This document shows positions 22,669 through 35,003 of a stretch of 64,000 nucleotides of DNA, piece by piece. The notes under the pieces are model-generated. The model saw only the letters and a program-made list of their open reading frames with translations. It did no database searches and had not been told where the DNA came from. The DNA comes from Agrypnia vestita (Eukaryota > Arthropoda > Insecta > Trichoptera > Phryganeidae), in the NCBI GenBank assembly GCA_016648135.1, contig JADDOH010000306.1, positions 62,001-126,000 on the forward strand, given 5' to 3'. How positions within the stretch are numbered: position 1 is the first letter of the stretch; the number at the start of each line of letters is the position of its first letter. The translations under genes were made by a program, and so were the position numbers.

Positions 22669-23041
22669 TAAGACATGCAATGCGTTTTAGAATCTGTATA
22701 TTTGGTGAAAAGAATTATACAATATTTAATTATCCTAATGTTGCATTTTGGTGAAAGATGGCTTGTAATAATAATATTTGTCTTCGCTTATATGGAAGAC
22801 AACTGTCAACAAATTTAAAGATAATAAAAATAATCATTGTATATATTTATTTATTATACATACATATTAAAAAAAAACATTTTTTTGTTTATGGACGAGG
22901 TGTGAATGTCCAAAGTTTTGGCACCTTTTTTATTCTTCTACTGCAACGCTACAAAAAATGAAAGTAACAATTTTAAAAAATCGTTTGCCGCAAACTAAGC
23001 AACCTGGTTAAATCAACCAGTTTTTTTACTAGAAATGCAAA

Positions 23042-23322
23042 ACTTTAAAATAAATAAAACACACAAAAATCGTGGTAATGACAATTGAGAATAAAGGAAA
23101 AAAAGGAATGATAAGTGTATGCCATAAGTAGATATTTAATTATGATTGTGGATACCACGATTTTTCTAAAAAAATCTGCACAATTTGCAAGCGTTGTTCT
23201 GACATAGGCTTTCACTGGAAAAGGTATTGCCAATTCGAAAAACAAAGCTACAAATATATTTAAACACTAATGGCATAAAAGTATCTTCCCAATGAATTGC
23301 CACGATTTTTAAGTGTTTTTAA
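23042..23322. mobile_element. Degenerate inverted-repeat element
   Basis: AAAACACACAAAAATCGTGGTAATG at 23056 onward is mirrored by a TTGCCACGATTTTTAAGTGTTTTT segment at about 23298-23322. A third copy of the CCACGATTTTT word lies at 23154. A similar arm occurs alone at 47560-47605 (ATTACCACGATTTTTATGTG). This is probably an old MITE. Confidence 0.5.
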
Positions 23323-23926
23323 TTCATTTTTAATGTGTAGAGGTACCTCTAAAAATACTCTTGTATACCCAAGATACATGGCAATACTTATCATTATTTT
23401 TAACAGGCTCATTTATTAACAATCATAATATTTTTGTGAAAATTATATTACTTTGCAGATTACGCTACTTTGAAAATTCAACGACAATTTAACTCGCGAT
23501 CCATGTAAATAATTGAAATTGTACGGTGATGTCGGGTAGGTAGGAACTACAAGATAACTTTATTCATCAAATACAATTATTCCTTTAGATTTTATGCGAG
23601 TCATAAATCATTCAAGGCCACAGTCGTTATGTAAATTGTCAGCAATGAAAGTGCTTAGAAATTAAATAGAAATTAATCTCATGAACAAAATGCATTATTT
23701 ATAAATCTGTGTTAATCAAAAATGTGATTTGCGGAATTTCTAGAATTAATTAAATTTCTTGAAATTTTTTGTTAATTTATTTTTTTTGCGTAACATATTC
23801 ATCGTCGGAAGATATAATGATTTAACTTGTTAGGGATATATATAAACCTCATAAGAAACAATTTTAATTTATAATTCGGTGTATTTCGTGAGTTGAATTT
23901 TGTTGCTAGTGACTTTTACACCAGCC

Positions 23927-23957
23927 CTGACGAAGGCCATTCAAATTTTGCCCGAAA
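23927..23957 (+). ncRNA. Hammerhead-ribozyme-like motif
   Basis: CTGACGA (23927-23933), then A and GGC with its partner GCC around a loop, then C and GAAA (23954-23957). The conserved core C3-U4-G5-A6-N7-G8-A9 and G12-A13-A14 is intact. Stem II is short (3 bp clearly). The flanks do not show an obvious helix I and III with a cleavage triplet. It is probably a Penelope-like terminal fragment. Activity is doubtful. Confidence 0.4.
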
Positions 23958-23959
23958 AG

Positions 23960-25125
23960 TGGCTACGACAAAAACCGAAACACTGCAAAAAAATAGAAGA
24001 AATTCTGCTATCAACATTTGTTTTCATTCAAAAGAAATTAAATCTTAATAATTTCAATGAATTGAGTATTAGGTAAGGTGCACAATTCTACATGTATATT
24101 TTAATATAATAATAAATAACTTAGAGAAGTTTATAGGTACATTTTTGCAATGCAAAAAACATACAAAACAATTACTTTGTTATATTTTTGATTGAATGAC
24201 TTGTTTTGATTGAATACTTTGTGGATGACTGTTGTGTCTCTTGTTTTTTTTTTGTGTAAAAAAAATACGATGAATCATGCGGGTCAGTTGCGTACTGAAC
24301 CGCGCCGTCAACCAACCATGGCAAGGATAGCTACTAACAAACTGATAACTCTGTGAAAATATTAAACACGATTGTATGTGTAGTATTACCTAGAGATTAG
24401 TGGAAAGGATTGGAAAAAAACTCAAACGTGTGTACATGATCTTTGATTTGACAGCGTCAAAAATTTCACTTAGAACCGTAGATACCTAAGACTATTTTTT
24501 CTCAAAATTAAGACAAACAAAAGGCATTTCCTAATTATAAATATTTATTCAGTCTCAACTACTTCTGGGAAAATTCACATTCACCTAACTGATGAACGGA
24601 ACATCAATAGTCCAAAGGCGGACAAAAACGCGAGAAGGCGAATTTCTGCCACTTGTACACGGTGAACTATGAAAGCCGAGAGTTTTCTCCAAAGAATCTC
24701 GTGGTAAAATTCATGCCTCACTGATTGTCTCGAGTCAAAAATATTATCCATGAACACGGGCCTTAATATTGTCAGCACGCACGAATACATAATAACGGAA
24801 AATAACAGTTAATAAGACATCAAAGACTTGAATTAAATTCACAAATTAAAAATAATTTTAAATAATATTAATTATTCAATCAGTGTGTTCTCTTGAAGGA
24901 AAACGGCATAAATGTATATTATAATTATCATCATCGCTCATCCCATATATGCAATACAGCATCTTCAGTAGTTTCATACGAGCATAACGAATGCGTGATT
25001 TATTTATATTTGATGGCTAGAGTTTCCAGTGATGATGTTTTATAGTGATTGTTAATCGTTAGCATAAATCACCGTGTGGATTATTTATGGTGCCATGGGT
25101 GATAATAAAAGTTTATTAATTAAGA
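23960..25125. other. No gene seen
   Basis: AT-rich DNA. A 69-codon minus-strand frame at 24581-24790 has a fairly balanced composition but no motif or splice support, so I do not call it. Confidence 0.4.
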
Positions 25126-25129
25126 TAAA

Positions 25130-25555
25130 AAAAACTTCGGAGGAGTCGTCTTCATTCAATTTGGAACAGAAAATATTCTTTACGCTTTGCGTGAAATGTT
25201 AACAGTTAAAGTTAAAGAGCGTGAAATGTTAACAGTAAAGTTAAAGAGATAAGGCTCATCACTTTTTTCAATATTCCTGATATGTATTTTGTACAATGTT
25301 AGACTATCTTAAAAATAATTTATATTGAATATTAAAAATTCAATCGCTTTGATATGAATCAAATAAAATAATTAAAACCGTTTAGAAATTTGAACGAGAT
25401 TTTTTGCAAGGTTTTTAGACATTGTAGGTTGTAGGGATATGTAGATATCAAAGGGAATGAATTTAAAATATTCTATACAAATTACTTTAAAAATAGCCTT
25501 ACGTTTTACAAAAGAAAAGTCAGAAATATTTGAAAGAAAATCAGATTAATCCGAT
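25130..25555. mobile_element. Degenerate foldback element, family F-related
   Basis: The left part begins AAAACTTCGGAGGAGTCGTCTTCATTCAATTTGG-like sequence shared with 48645-48690. Further in, TTTTGTACAATGTTAGACTA, ATGAATCAAATAAAATAATTAAAACC, then AAGGTTTTTAGACATT, GAATGAATTTAAAATATT and TTTTACAAAAGAAAAGTCAGAAATATT echo the two arms of the 17528 and 18612 hairpins. Pairing is patchy. Confidence 0.55.
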
Positions 25556-26594
25556 AAACCATTTGTTAAAAGCAATTTAAAAAATCTTTTAATTTTTTTT
25601 TTAATTTTTCAAAATTTCACCAAAAACGGTTTTTTCCAAATCGGATATGCTACACTGTAGATATTTCATTTCTTAATAAGTATATGATCTTTTCTATCTT
25701 AGCTGCATGTCAGTTGCGGAGGAGGATCTCCACGGTAACAAACATGACGCGGCAATTTTGTTTTTTTCGCAAAAATTTTAAATGAAATAATAGTTGAATA
25801 TGCACCTTATTGAGTGCTAATAAAAAAAATACTCTTGTAACAAATTACCCAATTTACACGTATTTTTTATTCTCATAGAGAGGCGTAACCCCTTAACTGT
25901 TGACATTACACAAGTGTGAAGAATATTCTCTACTCAAAATTGAATCAAGAAGATCCACCTGAAGTTTTTGCTACTATCTATGAGACACCTTTATGTGCAC
26001 AACATGGCATAGGTCATATTATTAAGTGCAGCCTTGAAGGAAAATCAGGAATCATCGGTGCATAAAGACAACTATGACTGAATTAATTTCGCTGTCATAT
26101 TTTGACGTTTCTTTGCGGGTCGTGTTAGGGTACTGACCTGCAACGGTAAAATTAGAAACGTGTATTTTTCTTCCCATGTAAACGTAAGAAAGTGGGAAAA
26201 TGTATGCATGTTTCATTGTGCATTTTTCATCAGTAATTATAGTACTCAACGTGTTCAAAACTTTTGAATGTTAATAAATTAATCCATTCCATTTAAGTAC
26301 CTTAAATATTTTCATATCTAGAACTAGAACAATTCTAGTAGGTAGGTACCTAATATTAATATCCCTTGATGGTATACAAGTATATATAAGTATATCCTTG
26401 ATGGATTTAGGTATTATAGATTCTGAAAACATGTTTTCAAATAAATAAACTAATGATATTACATTATATTTTAAAACACACTCAAATTACTGAATTTGTG
26501 ATTTTTTGTAACCTCTTTGAGTCGACCATTGGTCATTTGTCATTGTGAATATATTTGATACACATTGGCAGTGGCAGTGCCAATGTTTTTTTAA

Positions 26595-26810
26595 ACAGGG
26601 TGTACTAAGCTAGCCGCAGAAACTTGGCCGGTAGATTCCTGCCTATGTTATCAGTCTAAAATGTTCAAGCAACCATTACCTAATATCAATAGTAATAGAG
26701 ATATGCAATATCAAAGGTAACATTTTTTTTTTAATTTCTGACATATTTTTTGTAAAAGGTTGAACTATCATTACAGTAACTTTTAAGATTACGAAAAATT
26801 ATTATATTTA
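26595..26810 (+). mobile_element. Half of a foldback element, family F
   Basis: ACAGGGTGTACTAAGCTAGC at 26595 starts a left arm that matches 18612-18800 closely (GTAGATTCCTGCCTATGTTAT, AATGTTCAAGCAACCAT, TTGAACTATCATTACAGTAAC). The match stops near 26810 and no right arm follows, so this is a one-armed deletion derivative. Confidence 0.8.
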
Positions 26811-26829
26811 TATTTTGAAAAGTACTCAA

Positions 26830-29800
26830 ATAATAATGGGAAAAAAGAAAATAGTGTTTTCATTTATAATTATTTCTTCTAATGTTCATTAAAAATATTA
26901 TTTACATTTCAGTGACAACTCTAAAGACTTACATGATTTATCCATAAATTAAAGGTTTTCTATAATGGAAATATTCCCTAAAATATATTTTTTTTTTAAA
27001 TAAAAAAAATGTGTAACTTTTTTCTTTCTACTTTGCTTTAAAGAATATACTAGCGCTAATAAATGATTAGAAGGACGAATAAGAGAACAATTGTTTAATT
27101 CTAGGCTCAACAGTCTAGGAAATAGTCTCTCAGATACGCGTGGGATAGTATAATGTAGAGGCCAGATTTTATTAGCCAATTGTTCAAAATTAACAAGTCC
27201 AATTTGAGACAGTGGAATCACAGTGGCCATGCGGCAACAACTCCAAATCACAATATAGTTCATCATCTTTCATTATTGACACGTAAATATTTGACCCGAA
27301 GAAAAAAAAAAAAAACAATTACAAAGAGACAAAGTCTACCTGATCATTACAGTCAGTACCGGGAGGCGTTTTTATTTACAAACTGTTATTTCAGCTTCAT
27401 TTTTCGATATGTTTTTGATCTTTTAATATTAATAATTTGATAATGTATTATTAAAACTCGTTACCGTAATAACATTTTACCGTTCATTTGTGATTTTTAT
27501 AAAAAAACGGTAGATTATACGGACTCGCTGAAATACACGTAATCATTTAAACATAAAATTTTTAACCTTATATATTTTTTTAAATGTACCTTTAACATGA
27601 TGTTCTGCAAAGAATGCAGATTTTTTTTCAGAAAGCTTGCATTTGAAATGTTGAAAGTAAGAGTAATTTACAAGATATTTTTCTTTAAACATCCGTAAAA
27701 AAGTCTTCATTCTATGTAGACTATCTTTTGGAAGATAAATAATAAAAATAAAAATAAAGATATTTAATTTTTCATAGTTATGACTTTTGGAGCACCCGGT
27801 ATTGAATATCCATTATGGAGGATAAAACAAATGTGAATATATTTTATTATTAATTCGCGTGTGATCTATAATAAAGAATCCAACTAAAAATGTGTTATAT
27901 TATATATCAGAATTGCACCTGTATATATTATAGACTCGTAAGAAACGATTACCTAGACATTTTTAATCTAACACGTTTATGGTTCATTAACACCTGTTTT
28001 TAATTAACTCGCTTACAAAGTAAAAATATATGTGTCATGCACTTAGGTACAAACGATGTGTTAATTTGTTGGATGACTGTGAATTATATTACGCGTGACA
28101 AATCAGGTGATTTATTTATAAAAATTCTAAATTACATTTTGTACACGAATATTGGAACCGGAAAATAAATACAAGTCTCTCAAAATACCTACATCAGTTT
28201 CTACAAAATACATCAATAGATAGTCCGTCCGAATTCAAATATATTTATATTGCGATTGCGATACCCCGTTATTTTTTCTACATTAATTCAACAAATCTTC
28301 AAAATATATTTTAACGTGTCCGGACATTTTATTGAAATCAAAACATTTTTTTTTTATCTTTTCAAGATTCATTGAAATGGTGGCATTTCATTACTGGATT
28401 AATATTTCTTGACGCGGGTAAAGTTAACATATAGTTATTTAAGTAATATCTAATTGTAAAACAAATAAGACAAAGAAAGTAGAGAAAGTGAAATTCAAGA
28501 ATAAATTGAAACAATACAGATAAAACAGTGATAAGATAGCTATACAATAATAGAAGAAATAACGCATTAAGTTAATCACTAGAAATTAATGTGACCAGAG
28601 GAAATAATTAATATTATTAGCCCCTTTAAGAGGCATATTAGACATTTTTCATTTTATGTATTTCTTCTCTGAAGTTTCACTTTTTGATACAGCTACTTAT
28701 AAAGTATTATAAGTCTATTAGCAATTCAGAGGAAACACGTGATTGGCTGAATTTACTGTTACTCCTGTATTATTATTTACTTATTATTTATTAATGAGGT
28801 TTATAATATTATATACAAAAACAGATAAATCAGGCCGTTGTGTTAATATAAATATATTAATTAAAGGTAGGTAAATTGACTGAAATGCCATATTACTTGG
28901 CCTGCCACCGTACACTTTCATATTATTTGCATCTATTTAAACTGACAAGACATATGATAGTAGGTCATTACTTTGTTGCAGTAATCTATCGACGATCTAC
29001 AGTTATAACTTACAACTCGTCATCTTAGATTGTATGGGCTAGAAAATACGTGACAGATATATTTTGTTCATATCTATATGTTTGCACAAGTAGATAGGTG
29101 TAATAAGCTATTGCGAAAGTTATTTGGTTCAATCATAAAAAATATATCAAAATAAATTAATTACTACCTATTTTTTATGTATATTATTATCAAACTATAA
29201 GTTTTTACATAAATAATGAGATATATAAATTCGTACGTTTTACAATATGTAGGTACCTTTCATAATATTTTACAATTTTATATAATTATTTATTTAATTT
29301 AAACAAACAGCACTTTTTTAAAGTGTTGCATACGATTATTTACATCTATAGCGTCGTATATTAGTTATAAATTTTTTGTCCATAGTATAACGTATTTTTT
29401 TTATTTTTTACAAAAAAATATTTATTTATCTTGGCATTTCAGCAAATTTTTGCAAGAAACTTTAAGATTTTTGATAAATTTATCATCATAAATAAAACTA
29501 CTTAAAATAATAAATACTCATGCCAAATTTGGATTTATATCTATTTGGATAGTGAACTTGACAATCTTTAAATTGATTACCTCGATAATTGATAATTTAT
29601 GTACTTAGGAGATGTTGAAATACAAGTTATTAAAAAATTTTAATAAATGTTTATCTCTTCATTCAGTTATTTGATTGGAAAGTACATTTTTAGTTGATTC
29701 AGTTTTCAATTTTCTTTGATCTACTTATTTATTTGTAAAGAAATTGTAATTATTTATTTCCAAAGTGCTGTTCTCACTCTCACATAATTTGAATATGCGT

Positions 29801-30785
29801 CACTTTTTCACATTTCTTCAAGCTTAAAATACGATAATTACCGTCTGTTTTAAAAATAATCATACCTTCGCTGAATATATGAAAGTCGTTAAAATTACCA
29901 TAATATGTTTTACAGAAATTCAACCCAATTTTAGCGCACATTCGTTTTGCAGTGACATTGTTCACGATTATTCCCATACACATCGCGTGAATATTCATTA
30001 TGAAACGAAATCCGAGATGAGCGAAAAACATCGAAAGTGTTCACATAATTAATTAATACTTCAATCACAATTAAAAACAATGATTTTTCTTATTGTATTT
30101 CTTGTGTCGTGACTGGGTAACTGGGAGCGCGATAATTTAATACTTCGTCGTGCAAACAAATAGAGAATAGTGGGATAATGTTTAATATTCGAAGGAAGTG
30201 ATGTTATTGACCGATAATAATATGGGAACGAAATCCGGAATTTAACTTCCACTCGTATGTACTTGAATTATTTTAATTGTTCGCGAAATATGCTTACCTA
30301 TTCAACAAAATAATTATTTGAATGAAAATATAAATAGTTTGACAATAGCGCTCGTGTTTGGTGTCATACCCGGAACAGTCCTTCAAAATTATCACCGCAA
30401 AATCAACACACGATCAATTATTAATTGACTAAGGAATAGAAGGCATAAAATAACTGCGTAACACATTGAAAGAGGTCATTTTCAGGAATGTTTCGGGTTT
30501 TTTTCTTTTGATACGTTTGTTGTGATTACATATTTGCTAGTTGATTTTTCTTACAATACATATACGCTAAGAAGATAATTATTACGAATGAAGGAAGTGG
30601 TATAAAAGGAGTATTCAATTGACTTTAGATTGAGATTTGACTTGAAATAATATTATTTTGAATCAGTTATACGTTTTACTCGAACGATGTTCATAATTTG
30701 GAATAACATTTTTTCAAGTGGAACTTCAAGTTACTAGCTGAAAGTAATCATCATTATCATTCATTGTGATTAATTGGATTTTAGT
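26830..30785. other. About 4 kb of AT-rich DNA with nothing recognised
   Basis: No repeat shared with the rest of the window and no gene could be supported. A 105-codon minus-strand frame at 26949-27266 has a moderately protein-like middle (FEQLANKIWPLHYTIPRV). It carries no motif I know, and its end is Lys-rich noncoding-like sequence. The 83-codon frame at 29780-30031 is similar. Homopolymer A/T runs and TATTTATT words are common. Confidence 0.4.
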
Positions 30786-30794
30786 TTTGATTGT

Positions 30795-30861
30795 ATGTAT
30801 ATATATATCATATATGTATTCTATATATATATATATATATTATATATATATATATATACTA
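30795..30861. repeat. (TA)n microsatellite
   Basis: Interrupted TA dinucleotide tract directly left of the Penelope-like inverted repeat. Another TA tract lies on its other side at 31159-31186, so the element is bracketed by simple repeat. Confidence 0.9.
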
Positions 30862-30887
30862 AATGTATGTACAAAAGTTTCTGGACT

Positions 30888-31112
30888 CCCTCGCGTTTTC
30901 TGTAAATGGTCTCCCTGAGAAGACCTAGGCCGACGTTTCGACACGGTAGCACGTGCCATTGTCAAGGCTAAAAGGCCTCAAAAGTTACGGACTAGCCGTA
31001 CTTGTTCGCGGGTGACATGAAAGTCTCCCACCAATAAGGCTTTCATGTCACCCGCGAACAAGTACGGCTAGTCCGTAACTTTTGAGGCCTTTTTAGCCTT
31101 GACAATGGCTTA
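30888..31112. mobile_element. Penelope-like inverted repeat with hammerhead-like core
   Basis: The block from GCCATTGTCAAGGCTAAAAG at 30956 to about 31027 is inverted almost perfectly at 31040-31110, with the spacer CTCCCACCAATAAGG between. On the minus strand the left arm continues outward as UUGACAA, stem UGGCACG/CGUGUC with a 6-nt loop, GAAAC, GUCGG (30931-30967). That is a hammerhead-like core with A6-N7-G8-A9 partly mutated. A related core lies at 61077-61110. Inverted terminal copies of this sort are typical of Penelope-like retroelements. There is no ORF between the arms. Confidence 0.7.
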
Positions 31113-31153
31113 CTTTTGTTACATACAATAACTCCCGCAGAAACCTCAAGCAA

Positions 31154-31158
<5 letters not shown>

Positions 31159-31185
<27 letters not shown>

Positions 31186-31186
31186 G
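31159..31186. repeat. (TA)n microsatellite
   Basis: Pure TA dinucleotide run to the right of the Penelope-like inverted repeat. Confidence 0.9.
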
Positions 31187-31372
31187 CGATTTTACCATTA
31201 AACAAAAATCCAATTTAAATTATTGCTTCCGATTATGTTATAAAGTATATTTTCAAGAAACTTCTTAGCGATTTCATAAGAATGGCACACTTTTTATAAC
31301 AACCAAGAATAATTTCCATAGAGCGTTGTTTCAGCTATTGCAATTTTTAAAATTTACGACATCAAACAAACA

Positions 31373-31452
31373 TCGACGCACGGTTGCCAATTTTAACAAC
31401 CGGTTCGACGTGAGGTTGCTAATTTTAACAACCGGTTAGACGTGAGATTGAT
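31373..31452. repeat. Tandem pair of a 37-bp unit with internal dyad
   Basis: GACG(T)GAGGTTGCTAATTTTAACAACCGGTT is present twice, with a third partial start (GACGTGAGATTGATAATTGTA). Inside each unit GGTTG and CAACC flank AATTTTAA, so each could form a small hairpin. The CpG- and GC-bearing units stand out from the flanks. Confidence 0.85.
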
Positions 31453-32124
31453 AATTGTACTCGTACGATATGGGTCGAGTGAACCGGTGCGAACCCATTG
31501 GGACACATCACGATATATTATGTTGCAGTGGCGTGCAGTGGGTATAAACTTACGTTATGCTGTGACCGACTATATACCTATATTAGAAATATATATACGC
31601 ATATACCTATAAGGGTATATACATTTTAATTTTTTTTTAACTATATATAATGAACTATTTTGAGTAGCTTCAATCCCCAAAAATAACTGCACTATAAAAG
31701 AAGTATTGTAAACAATATTTCCTAAATAAATAAATATTTTATATAGGTGTAGCTAATACGGCTAAAAATTCGGGAACAATACTAATTTCAGATATATATA
31801 TATTCACAAAAATAAATCAAACATTTCATGATATCATTATATGACAGATGACAGATGATATTTGTCGTATTCGTATTTACATTTACCACAGAAAAGACAT
31901 TAAATTACACCGAAAGTTTTGGGTGGAATTTGTAAAAAATAACATTTCTGCATGACGTGCGCCTGGCATAGGACCTTTCGAAGAAGGACGCTACTACACA
32001 AAACTCGCAGCATTAAAAATACACGTTTTTTTTCTCGACTTGACTATATCTGTGGAACAAATTGGTTGGCGAAATAAATGAAGAATTGACATGAAGTTAA
32101 GCACAGAAAAGTCGAAAATAAAAC

Positions 32125-32239
32125 TTCTAGCCGTAGGCGAATTACGGCTAGAATTTTAAATCGAAAAAAACAGATACGTCACGTTAAATGGAAACGTCAG
32201 AAATAAAACTTCTAGCCGTTGGACGAATTACGGCTAGAA
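32125..32239. repeat. Twin copies of a 10-bp-stem hairpin
   Basis: TTCTAGCCGT pairs with ACGGCTAGAA at 32125-32134/32144-32153 and again at 32210-32219/32230-32239. Both are preceded by AAATAAAAC and followed by TTTTAA. The stems are perfect in both copies while the loops differ by insertion (AGGCGAATT and TGGACGAATT). The 85-bp spacing and conserved stem suggest tandem duplication with structural constraint or recency. Confidence 0.85.
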
Positions 32240-33904
32240 TTTTAAGTCAACTTTTTCTTAAGATAAGGATTATTTAATTAATATTTGTTTCTCAGAATCT
32301 TTACTAATGCACAGCTTTTTTGCTTGTATGCGCTGCACGCCACTGTTATGTAGGTATGTACCTGTTATGTACCTTCCTGTGTATATACGAACATTTGTCT
32401 ATTAAATTGTGGTTTCATGTATAAATCGAGCATAGGTGTAAAATATTTTCAGAAATAGTCAGAATATTATTATTCTGAGGTCACAAGAGAGTAATCCAAT
32501 CAGAGTACCGTAGACTCACCAGAAAAAATATCGATAGTTTTCCTTTTTAAATTGATACGATTCAAAATAATATTATGGTTAGCGGCAATGCCTCTGGCAA
32601 TAACACAACTGCATGTCACGTCACTGTGTTATGTTTGATTGTAATAATATGTACGATTGGGTTTGGCCATGTTGCATTACATATTTAGTTAGTTCTTGCC
32701 GAGTTACAATAAATATATAAATGTATAAATTATATCATTTGAATTTTAGTTCGATTGAATTTATACCTAATTTTTCGTTTTATGTTTTATTGTTTTTTTT
32801 TCTAATTTTTGCCAAAAAATCACATGTCGTAAGATTTAATCAAGTAAGCATACGAATATTTTACTTAAACCTCCCACGTACTCGTATTATACGTTCTGTT
32901 CTTATTCAACGTGCACCTTGGTTGTAATTCTGAAAAAAACTGCATACTGTACAATCGCTTTTGATAGGCAAATGAGTTGAAAAGTTGACAAATATATTTT
33001 TAAGTATAAAATAAATGCTTACGCTGCTCAGAAACATGCGTCATACCAACCCTGCATATAATATGTTTTTCTGTTTCGTTCTTCCTACACAGAATAGTAT
33101 ATTTTTTGGAATTGTCAAACATTGTCGTTTTTTTTTTAATTTTAACTTCCGTTTGTGTTTTAGTTTTGCATAAATATGCACTTTTTACTCGTTGGCTTAC
33201 ATATTATACCTCCAGGCCCTTTTTAACGCGACTTTTAAAAGCAGTTTCTGGGAAGCCTTCAAGAAAATATAATCGGTTTTTTGTATTATTTAAATTAATA
33301 CAATAATAATAAGTAATCAATACAATATGTTGGTGTAATCAGTAGGTAGAAAACCACTATTCTACGCTACAGAAATTAAGCGCAGTCATTTATGGACACC
33401 GTGTACCGCGCACACAATTTACAACCATCTTGGGCAAACGTTCATTATATTATTTTACTTTCAGATTAAAAAATAGTCTCATCATAAAAAGTGCATTATT
33501 TCATGGGTTCAAGTACCTCGAGTACGAAAGAATTATAACGGTGTGACTTTTTTTTTTATCAAATTATGTCCACTAAAAATGCCGTTACCTTCTCGTAACT
33601 CATTTTTATTTTTATTTTGTAGCACTTCTCCGCGTAGGTACACAAGTACTGTTGCCGTATATGTGATGGCAGGTGCGATAATGTGCGGTTAGAGCTATGC
33701 AATGTGCATGCTCGACTTGGCTCGCGTTTCTATATTACCAACGGTTCATGGCAAAATTACGAAAGAAAATCCGACATTTCCCGAAAAAAAAACACGATGC
33801 GTTACTTGATAACTATACGTGACATGACCACACATGAAGGAAAATGTACTATCATTAACCTAATGATTAACGATGGCATGGATGCGCATATGCATAATAA
33901 TAAC

Positions 33905-34435
33905 TAGCTGATCGTACCCGGCGTTGCACGGGTTAAGGATTAAGTTGAAAATAAATTTGTGGGGGGAAACAAAGGTTTGATTCGAACGGTACAGATTTGC
34001 ATCGAAAATATATCAGATTTGCATCGAAGGGTTAAAAGAATAGGGGGGAAATGTCGCCTATGTTACCCGCCGAGTCCTAAAAAATAAGTTTCCAAATTTA
34101 GAGTCCGATCAGTCCAACGGTACAGATTTGCATCGAAAGTATGTCACGGGGAGGGGAAGGGGAATGAGAATAGGGGACAAATGTCACCTATGTTACCCGC
34201 CGAGTCCTAAAAGATTAGTTTCCAAATTTTGAGTCCGATCGATCGAACGGTACAGATTTGCATAGAAAATATGTCAGGGGGAGGAGAAGGGGCAAAATAA
34301 TAGGAGGGAAATGTTGCCTATGTTACCCGCCGGGTCCCAAAGCATAAGTATGCAAAATTTGAATCGAATCAGACAAACGGTGTGGATTTATATAGAGAAC
34401 AAACAGACAGACATTGAGTTTTATAAGTATAGATT
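33905..34435 (+). repeat. Repeat family R1 with three 125-bp internal units
   Basis: It begins ACTAGCTGAT...CCCGGCGTTGCACGGGTT and ends with the 3' words ACAGACAGACATTGAGTTTTATAAGTATAGAT. Between them a unit of about 125 bp (ACGGTACAGATTTGCATCGA, then GGGGAAATGTCGCCTATGTT, ACCCGCCGAGTCCTAAAA, TTTCCAAATTTTGAGTCCGA) is repeated three times near 33988, 34119 and 34245. Inverted copies are at 61190-61550 (two units) and 18121-18234 (end only). A fixed 5' word, a fixed 3' word and a variable tandem centre suggest a nonautonomous element of uncertain class. Confidence 0.85.
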
Positions 34436-34460
34436 GTGGTATAAACAAATACCAAATTTT

Positions 34461-35003
34461 TATATAGGATTTTTTGGAAAACATTAATAATCTCGCAGGA
34501 CTATACCTATTCCTGCCTTGATTGTGAGCCGAAAATTTTCAAGCGTCCATGACCTAATATAAATAGTTTTGGAGATATGCGACATCGAAATTTGCATTAT
34601 TTTTCAATATTTCCGACCTATTTTTTGTAAAACGTTCACACGATCATCACAATATCTTACATCGAATATGAAAAATTGATTCCCTTTAATACAAGTCAAA
34701 TAATATAATAAAAGCCTTCGAATTCCAATTGGAAAACATTCCAATTGGGATTTCTGAAGGATTTTTATCATTTTATTTATTTTGTATTGAAACGAATGAA
34801 TTTTTCGTAATCGATATAAGTTACTGTAATGATAGTTCAACGTTTTGTAAAAAATTGTCTGAAATATTGAAAAATAAAATGCTAACTTTGATATTGCATA
34901 TCTCCATAACAAGGTCATGGCTGCTTGAACATGTTCGACTCATAGTTCAAGACAGGAATATAGCCCTGCGAGGTTATCAATGTTTTCCCAGCAACCCTGT
35001 ATA
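34461..35003. mobile_element. Foldback element, family F, 543 bp
   Basis: GGAAAACATTAATAATCTCGCAGG at 34476 is mirrored by CCTGCGAGGTTATCAATGTTTTCC ending at 34988. Outer weaker pairing extends to TATATAGG and CCCTGTATA. The arms share ATGACCTAATAT, AGATATGCGACATCGA, TTTTTTGTAAAACGTT and TCAAATAATATAATAAAAGCC with the 17528 copy. The overlapping open frames on both strands (34604-34918 and 34729-35028) arise from the hairpin arms and are not genes. Confidence 0.9.

Noticed and set aside
24581..24790. 69-codon minus-strand frame with balanced composition
   Set aside because: No homologous word recognised and no splice sites.
26949..27266. 105-codon minus-strand frame
   Set aside because: The middle is fairly protein-like, but the C-terminal part is Lys/Ile-rich AT translation. 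No known family.
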